A stretch of DNA of 64,000 bases, from NCBI GenBank assembly GCA_015680685.1, contig MNCI01033354.1:662062-726061 (forward strand). Reading direction: 5' to 3'. The translations under genes were made by a program, and so were the position numbers. This document shows, one piece after another, positions 58,937 through 64,000 of the stretch. Below the pieces are notes generated by a model. It searched no databases and was not told the origin of the DNA. It saw only the letters and a list, made by a program, of their open reading frames with translations. The DNA comes from Gnetum montanum (taxonomy: Eukaryota > Streptophyta > Gnetopsida > Gnetales > Gnetaceae). Position 1 is the first letter of the stretch. Each line of letters starts with the position of its first letter.

Positions 58937-60077
58937 TGATGAGTGGAAAGGTACCCCTATGCTTAACCATATGAATATGGGCATTTCATGCATGATTCGG
59001 TTGAATTCCAAGGACTAAGTGCTTATGCACCCTTGTGGAACAAGGACAGGTTGGTTGATCGTTGTCTTCCCAAGCTTACCTATATGTCATGATTCTATGG
59101 TTAAGTAAGCTTGAGGCATATAATTTTTATAGCTTTTATGTTTTTATGTCCCGCGCTAGTAGGGAAGAGAGAGGTAACTAAGTGATGAATTTAACTTAAC
59201 TATTGATTAACTAGGCTTTAACTAATCCTAACACCAGTATCCATTCTCACTTGTCGTACACATCTTGAACTAGTACAACACTACTGGGATTACCAAACGC
59301 TAATTGTTACTGGGTTACCAAGTGTTACACGCATGCTCAAAGTGATCGTACTGAGTGTAATTTAATGATTTGCTAAATTGATCAAAATGAATTACTATGC
59401 TAATAATAGAAATGTAAATATAAAATAAAATAAAATAAATGCATACGAAAATAAAATAAAAGAAATGTGTAAGAAAAAAAATTTCAAGTGCTGCAAGGAT
59501 GAATCAAAGAGCTTGTCTTTATTGTTGTACACAAGGTGTGCTCAGGTACACAATGCTCAAATAAAGATCCGTCCATAGTTCGACCTCCTACTGTGGGCAC
59601 TTGGAAAATAATCTAACCTTTAAACAAACTACAAGAGTTTCGCTATTGCTACAAAACTTCTTTCTAATTGTGTGCCTGGGCACTATATTTATAGACTTGG
59701 GAGCAACTACTCTAATAATTAGAGTAACCACTCTAATAATTAGAATAACTACTCTAATAATAACCACTCTAACTATTAGAGTAACCACTCCAATAATAAC
59801 CGCTCTAATAATAACCACTCTAATTATTAGAGGAACTGCTCCAATAATAATCGCTCTAATAATAACCACTCTAATTATTAGAGTAACCGCTCCAATAATA
59901 ACTACTCTAATAATTAGAGTAATCACTCCAACAATAACCGCTTTAATAATTAAAGTAACTACTCCAATAATAACCACTCTAATTATTAGAGTAACAACTC
60001 CAATAATAACCGCTCTAATAATTAGAGTAATCACTCCAATAACAACCACTCTAATTATTAGAGGAACCGCTTCATCA
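58937..60077 (-). repeat. Element B 5' LTR (1141 bp)
   Basis: Same ends and layout as the 3' LTR. TATAAATATAG at 59695-59683 lies about 382 bp from the LTR start. The CTCTAATNATTAGAG array (59703-60076) is longer than in the 3' LTR, which accounts for most of the 66-bp length difference between the two. Confidence 0.92.
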
Positions 60078-60462
60078 ATAATTGATGAAGTGTCATTCAG
60101 TTGATGCATCGACTAGGCTGCGTATATGTGGCCACATTGACGTAGCCTTCCATGCATCGACGTGGCTCCATTTATGCAGAGCCTATTTCAACCTATAAAT
60201 AAGAGGGCCTTCTGCCTCATTTAGGTACCTTTCAGTTAGTTGTAGCGAAGCTCTTGCAGTTTGCTCCCATAGGAGATGGAATATTTTCCAAGTGCATGAT
60301 GGTATGGCAAACTCAGCCTCATGTTAATTTTCTCCTATATTAAATCACACTCTCCTTTTTTCTAAGTTCTCCTTCCTCCTTGGCCACCTATTCAATAAGG
60401 CGCTACAATTGATGGACGCTTAGCTCCGATAGTCATCCCTAGGCGTACATGCCAAGGATCTT

Positions 60463-60690
60463 TTACGTTTCAAAATGGAGCCCATCAATGATGTGGTGAA
60501 GCTGTGCCCGCTGAGAGTAACCATGACCAGGGCACCAATGCAACAATGAGTAGTACCTGCTCATGGTGGCATCCAAGGGTTCATGATTCCCTCCCTCGTC
60601 TTTATGGTTTTCTTCCCATGTATCCCTATGACATCTAACCCTCCCTTTGCCCTCACTCTGCATTGCTCTCACATCAAAAATATATATAAT
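60463..60690 (-). pseudogene. Gag fragment of the A/B family within the F insertion
   Basis: The minus strand encodes GNHEPLDATMSRYYSLLHW and the following HGYSQRAQLHHIIDGL, matching GNHEPLDAAMGHYYIVALAM and GINYTIS-MDLG of element A gag (about 44745-44850). Only about 70 codons are present. Confidence 0.65.
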
Positions 60691-61044
60691 AATAATAAAT
60701 GGTAGAACTTTGTCCCCTAGCTACAAACATATTAGTCATAACCCATGTTGCCTAGCTTAACATATTAAGCAAAGAGGATTCAATATTATAATTTTTCAGG
60801 GACATTTTCTCCTAACAATTAACATCACACAAAGATAAAACAAATTCATTAAGACAAGCAATAAGGTATAACCTAACTTTAGTAACAACCTTACTAACGA
60901 TTGGTCCTGTGTGATTGTAGATGGCCTTGAAACGTGGACAACAGGAAGGTCCTGCTCAAGTTGGGATCAAGTGACCTAGGACAGGTGAAGGACAAGTTCC
61001 TGTCGAACAACATGCAGAGCAGGAGGAACAATCATTTAAACTGT

Positions 61045-61200
61045 AATCATCCTTGTAACCCACGTAATTGTTTGAGATCTGTGGGAGGTGTTAACTCGAC
61101 AATGGCTTTGATCTTATCAGGGTCTACTCGTATGTCGGTTTCTGACACCACAAACCCCAACATGCACCCGGTTTTGATTGTTCCCTCCTGCTCTGCATGG
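61045..61200 (-). pseudogene. RT thumb fragment within the F insertion
   Basis: The minus strand reads GCMLGFVVSETDIRVDPDKI then KAIVELTPPTDLKQLRGLQG, the end of a Ty3/gypsy RT (GxLLGFIVS...IEVDPDKIKAI). The last 47 bp recur in inverted orientation at 62143-62189. Confidence 0.72.
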
Positions 61201-61335
61201 CCCTCTCTAGCTGAGACTATTCTCGGGTTGATCTAATCCTTAATAGTGATGTCTCTCAAAAAATCAAAGATATCTAGAATTGGTTACCTAGTCCCCACTA
61301 GTCAATCTAGTAATTATTCATGATGGGCTATGTTC

Positions 61336-61635
61336 TCAGGGAGACCGCTCTCAAGGAGGGCGTTCTCCAGGGAGACCGCTCTCAACGAGGGCGCAACAGG
61401 GAGAACGCTACCGATGAGGACGTCCTCAGGGAGACCGCTCTCAAGGAGGGCATTCTCAGGGAGGGTGCTCTTAGGAAGGGCGCCCTATGAAAGAACGCTC
61501 TCAAGGTGAAAACTCTCCCTGGAGCGCCCTCGTTGAGAGCGGTCTCCCTGGAGAATGCCCTCCTTGAGAGCGGTCTCTCTGACAGTGCCCTCATCAAAAG
61601 CGTTCTCCTTGGAGCACCCTCGTTGAGAGCGTTTT
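61336..61635. repeat. Inverted minisatellite, about 30-bp units in opposing arrays
   Basis: Units of the form CAGGGAGACCGCTCTCAANG followed by AGGGCGTTCT start at 61337, 61368, 61427 and 61457. From about 61511 the same unit appears reversed (GCGCCCTCGTTGAGAGCGGT, then CTCCC). The two half-arrays could pair into a hairpin of about 120-150 bp. They are G+C-rich in an otherwise AT-rich window. The open frames across it are by-products. Confidence 0.88.
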
Positions 61636-61820
61636 GTCAAAGATTTGATAATTATCATGACATTCCAAAATCACTACAAAATAGAAACTTATTCTACGAT
61701 CCCACAATCCCTACTAGTAATGCTAATAAAATATGGGTAAATAAAATTCACAAGAAGTGTTGTCTAAGGTAAAGTCCCTAAAGTCCAAAAAATAGGGATT
61801 TGACATACCATCCTACACCC

Positions 61821-61959
61821 TTATAATTGTGGTCACGAGGGACCCTAAAGTCCCTCGTGACCCAGTGTTGGCCCAACGGTCCCTCGTGACCAAGCGTTGA
61901 ACCAGCGGTCCCTCGTGACCAAGTGTCGGCGCAACGGTCCCTCGTGACCACAATTATAA
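61821..61959. repeat. Small foldback: 24-bp perfect terminal inverted repeats around a 29-bp tandem array
   Basis: The arms at 61821-61844 and 61936-61959 are exact reverse complements (outer part TTATAATTGTGG). TCCCTCGTGA recurs at 61851, 61880, 61909 and 61938, an exact 29-bp period, and once inverted in the left arm. Length is 139 bp with no coding potential, like a tiny MITE or foldback repeat. Confidence 0.9.
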
Positions 61960-61999
61960 TATGTACATAAAGAAAATGCCTTACTACCTCATGTCACAA

Positions 62000-62142
62000 C
62001 CCAAATCGAACTTTGAGCATAAAGATCACTCAAAGTATACCCCAATTCTTGTCCAACCTTTAGAGCTTCTGAAGTAGCTACTGGTAGTAGGGTACATCCA
62101 ACACAAGAAAATGTCAGAGGAGGTATTTGGGAATCACTTTAC
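62000..62142 (+). pseudogene. Gag fragment of the element G family within the F insertion
   Basis: Plus strand reads PKSNFEHKDHSKYTPILVQP then LLVVGYIQHKKMSEEVF, matching PKPNFERKDRSKYIALLVKH and LLGVGYIQTKKVSEEAL of element G gag (about 1830-1700). It is fused at 62143 to the RT-derived inverted-repeat arm, so it is chimeric. Confidence 0.75.
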
Positions 62143-62264
62143 ACACCTCCCACAGATCTCAAACAATTACGTGGGTTACAAGGATGATTGGGGAATCATT
62201 GGACCACTTCCTCTTCATAGAATCATAACACTGCTTTAGTTGATTAATTCTTCTCTTTATTCAG

Positions 62265-62837
62265 CATGCCTAGTTGGAATTTTCACAACCTCTGTAATGT
62301 TTATCATACTTCAAGTTGCAAGAAAAGGTTCATCATCATCATGATTTTGATGACACCTATGATGTCCTCTACTACCCCTTCATTCATGACAGGCCTACAC
62401 TGGCTATCTTTCACATGCCTAGTTGGAATTTTCACAACCTCTGTAATGTTTATCATACTTCAAGTTGCAAGAAAAGGTTCATCATCATCATGATTTTGAT
62501 GACACCTATGATGTCCTCTACTACCCCTTCATTCATGACAGGCCTACACTGGCTATCTTTCACATGCCTAGTTGGAATTTTCACAACCTCTGTAATGTTT
62601 ATCATACTTCAAGTTGCAAGAAAAGGTTCATCATCATCATGATTTTGATGACACCTATGATGTCCTCTACTACCCCTTCATTCATGACAGGCCTACACTG
62701 GCTATCTTTCACATGCCTAGTTGGAATTTTCACAACCTCTGTAATGTTTATCATACTTCAAGTTGCAAGAAAAGGTTCATCATCATCATGATTTTGATGA
62801 CACCTATGATGTCCTCTACTACCCCTTCATTCATGAT
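62265..62837 (+). repeat. 149-bp tandem repeat, about 3.85 nearly identical copies
   Basis: Units begin CATGCCTAGTTGGAATTTTC at 62265, 62414, 62563 and 62712, an exact 149-bp period, and the copies look identical by eye. The unit resembles the antisense of family gag: compare plus-strand B at about 57866-57945 (GCCTTGTTGGAATTATAACA... GGGGTTCATCATGATTAT) and D at about 35580-35660. Near-perfect identity beside decayed surroundings implies recent amplification. Open frames through it are not genes. Confidence 0.93.
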
Positions 62838-63487
62838 CGGCTCTTTATTCAAGCGTTGATGTATCTGATCCCATTGGCGTGACAGCAATAAAGACGAACT
62901 ACTCAAGCATTCCTTGTAGCATTTGGACTTAGCTATTTTATGCATTCAGTAGTTTAATACGTTTATGCTTTGTTAATTACCTGTTAATTACTTAAGTTTC
63001 TATTATTGTTATCTTAATCGTTATCACTCATTCATAGTTCGTAAAGGCCATAAATACGACCATCTCGAACGTAAATCAAACACTTGGTAAACCTAATGAC
63101 GTTTAATGTCTAGTAACCTAGAAATGTTAGGAGATGCTTGAAACATGCTCGGAAGATGGGATCGGATACTTATGCTAGGAATAGTTAGAAGTAGAAGCTA
63201 GGATAATTATAGATCAAATAATAGTTTATCACTTACTTTTCATATCTTAATTAGCCGCCAAAAGATAAGTAAAAAGCTATAAAAATCATTAGCCTTAATC
63301 TCACTTAACCATCGTAAATAGAACCTCACAAGCGAGATTAGGAGGACAATGAACATTCTAACCCAAGGTTTCACTGGTTAGAGTCTAGTGTATATTAAGT
63401 GCTTACAGTCTATGAAATTCGACTGAGTCACATGTGTACACCCGTGATTCGTATGGTTGGGCGTAGGGGTACCTAGCCGCTCATCAT

Positions 63488-63505
63488 TGGCATCGTTGTC
63501 GGGGA
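63488..63505 (+). other. Element F primer-binding site
   Basis: TGGCATCGTTGTCGGGGA starts one base after the LTR, close to the Athila/Tat-type site. Confidence 0.82.
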
Positions 63506-63631
63506 CTATTAGTCTTACATGTGTTATCTAACCTTAGCAAAATTGTCATTCAAGTCATTGGAATAGACCTAGGATAGAAATATTTACGCACGCTAGGCGG
63601 ATTACAGTTAGTAGTAAGGTACATCGATTAC

Positions 63632-64000
63632 ATGGACCATCTAACGTCCAATATGTCTTCTCACAAGAGGGAGATATCCATCCCACCAATGCCACAAGAA
63701 TGTCGGGTGGTGTACAGGCATCCCAATGATTATGTCCCTGACTTCACTTTCATCCTACATCAGGATGAACATCTACGATGGCGGGACATGGAGAGAAGCA
63801 TTCTGCCACCGCCCAACCAATCAGCTCCTATGATGTTATATCATAATCTGAGAAGATTAGGCATCCAGGACTGTGGAGCAGAGTATGTCATGGAGGACCA
63901 TGACTACCGGGACTATCATCCCATGGAGACCCAATGCACAAGAGACCAGCAATAGGCGAAAAGATATGAACACCTAAAGGGAAAACAATTCAGTAAACCC
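63632..64000 (+). pseudogene. gag: Element F gag, N-terminal part, runs off window
   Basis: Open for 107 codons from the ATG at 63632 (MDHLTSNMSSHKREISIPP), then TAG at 63953, after which the frame continues to the edge. The block YVPDFTFILHQDEHLRWRDM is shared with A, B, C and D, and EYVMEDHDYRDYHPMETQ matches the A block VVCDHDTRDYHPIEAQ. It is the least damaged gag N-terminus here, which together with its clear primer site suggests F is younger than D. The start is supported by its distance from the primer site (about 125 bp) and by similar placement in C. Confidence 0.8.

Larger units (their letters stand above)
50607..60077 (-). mobile_element. Element B: Athila/Tat-like retrotransposon with gag, PR, RT and INT remnants
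   Basis: 9471 bp, minus strand. LTRs are 1141 bp (5') and 1075 bp (3'). Flanking pentamers are ATACT (50602) and ATAAT (60078), four of five matching. Order: 5' LTR, primer site, gag, PR, RT, integrase, non-coding 3' region, polypurine tract, 3' LTR. RNase H is deleted. A six-base N gap at 57565-57570 coincides with missing gag sequence. It ends exactly five bases before the LTR of element F, head to head. Confidence 0.9.
61045..62189. repeat. Perfect 47-bp inverted repeat, arms 61045-61091 and 62143-62189
   Basis: The two arms are exact reverse complements and stop matching immediately on both sides. They enclose 1051 bp containing both hairpin arrays and a G-type gag fragment. The repeated bases encode the same RT piece (TPPTDLKQLRGLQG), minus on the left and plus on the right. 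Confidence 0.9.
60301..62837. mobile_element. Mosaic insertion inside the element F LTR
   Basis: This 2.5-kb block has no counterpart in other LTRs of the family. It is built from pieces of several retrotransposons in both orientations plus three different repeat arrays. CATGAT occurs at both edges (60295-60300 and 62832-62837) and might be a target duplication, though at the right edge it overlaps the end of the 149-bp repeat. About 20 bp of LTR seem lost at the site. Origin could be a non-autonomous element or repair-mediated filler. Confidence 0.55.
60083..63486 (+). repeat. Element F 5' LTR interrupted by a 2.5-kb insertion
   Basis: Starts TGATGAAGTG (60083) and ends AGCCGCTCATCA (63486), followed by the primer site. 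TATAAATAAG is at 60194, 111 bp in. The upstream part has two copies of ATGCATCGAC followed by TAGGCT or GTGGCT. The LTR sequence can be followed to about 60299 and resumes at about 62838 (CGGCTCTTTATTC, then AGCAATAAAGACGAAC, the family polyadenylation region). Without the insert it would be about 870 bp. Confidence 0.85.

Noticed and set aside
61382-61772. Arg/Ser/Ala-rich repeat proteins on both strands
   Set aside because: Shadow frames of the inverted minisatellite, with no start context or family similarity.
61336-61959. CRISPR-like regular repeats
   Set aside because: Units are contiguous or palindromic without unique spacers, and the setting is a plant genome.
62316-62859. Four nearly identical proteins starting MQEKVHHHHD
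   Set aside because: These are successive copies of the 149-bp tandem repeat read in one frame. The unit derives from antisense gag.

Overview
The window looks like repeat-dense intergenic DNA from a seed plant with a large genome. Signs of this are plant-type Ty3/gypsy and Ty1/copia retrotransposons, three TTTAGGG telomere-type units, very low density of intact coding sequence, and nesting of old elements. A gymnosperm is my best guess, but that is inference. I find no intact host gene, rRNA, tRNA or CRISPR array. Almost every readable protein fragment is a decayed retrotransposon gag, protease (PR), reverse transcriptase (RT), RNase H or integrase (INT).

Layout. 1-5600: element G (minus), a Ty3/gypsy gag-PR running off the left edge, with its probable 5' LTR at about 3798-5600. 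5640-6640: LINE reverse transcriptase remnant (minus). 10080-13590: element H (plus), a Tat-like pol with RT, RNase H, a second archaeal-type RNase H and integrase. 19119-38560: element D (minus), split by complete element C (plus, 25066-33360, TSD CATGT) and by solo LTR E (37502-38500, TSD ATAAT) inside D's own 5' LTR. 41190-42332: copia LTR and gag remnant. 42561-49562: complete element A (plus, TSD AACTT). 50607-60077: element B (minus). 60083 to the right edge: element F (plus), whose 5' LTR carries a 2.5-kb mosaic insertion with several unusual repeats.

A to F form one Athila/Tat-like superfamily. Their LTRs have the same ends (TGATGAG...CTCATCA or near variants). The four elements with a PBS in view (A, C, D in minus sense, B in minus sense, and F) carry a TGGCNNNNTTGCNNGGGA-type primer site, and A, B, C and D share a polypurine tract of the TCATGGGGGTA type. 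None is autonomous here: A and C lack RT-RNase H-INT, D keeps RT only, and B has RT and INT with RNase H deleted between them. C and D also carry an extra 3' reading frame that resembles the plant-specific 'putative plant transposon protein' domain.

The most interesting pattern concerns the promoters. The LTR part downstream of the TATA box is nearly constant in length (about 700-795 bp). The part upstream of TATA (about 54-382 bp) is replaced, element by element, by different short palindromic arrays: GATATC arrays in A, C, D and E, CTCTAATNATTAGAG arrays in B, and ATGCATCGAC pairs in F. This suggests repeated swapping or re-growth of the enhancer module in one retrotransposon lineage. All identities, lengths and boundaries were read by eye; alignments and database searches were not possible.
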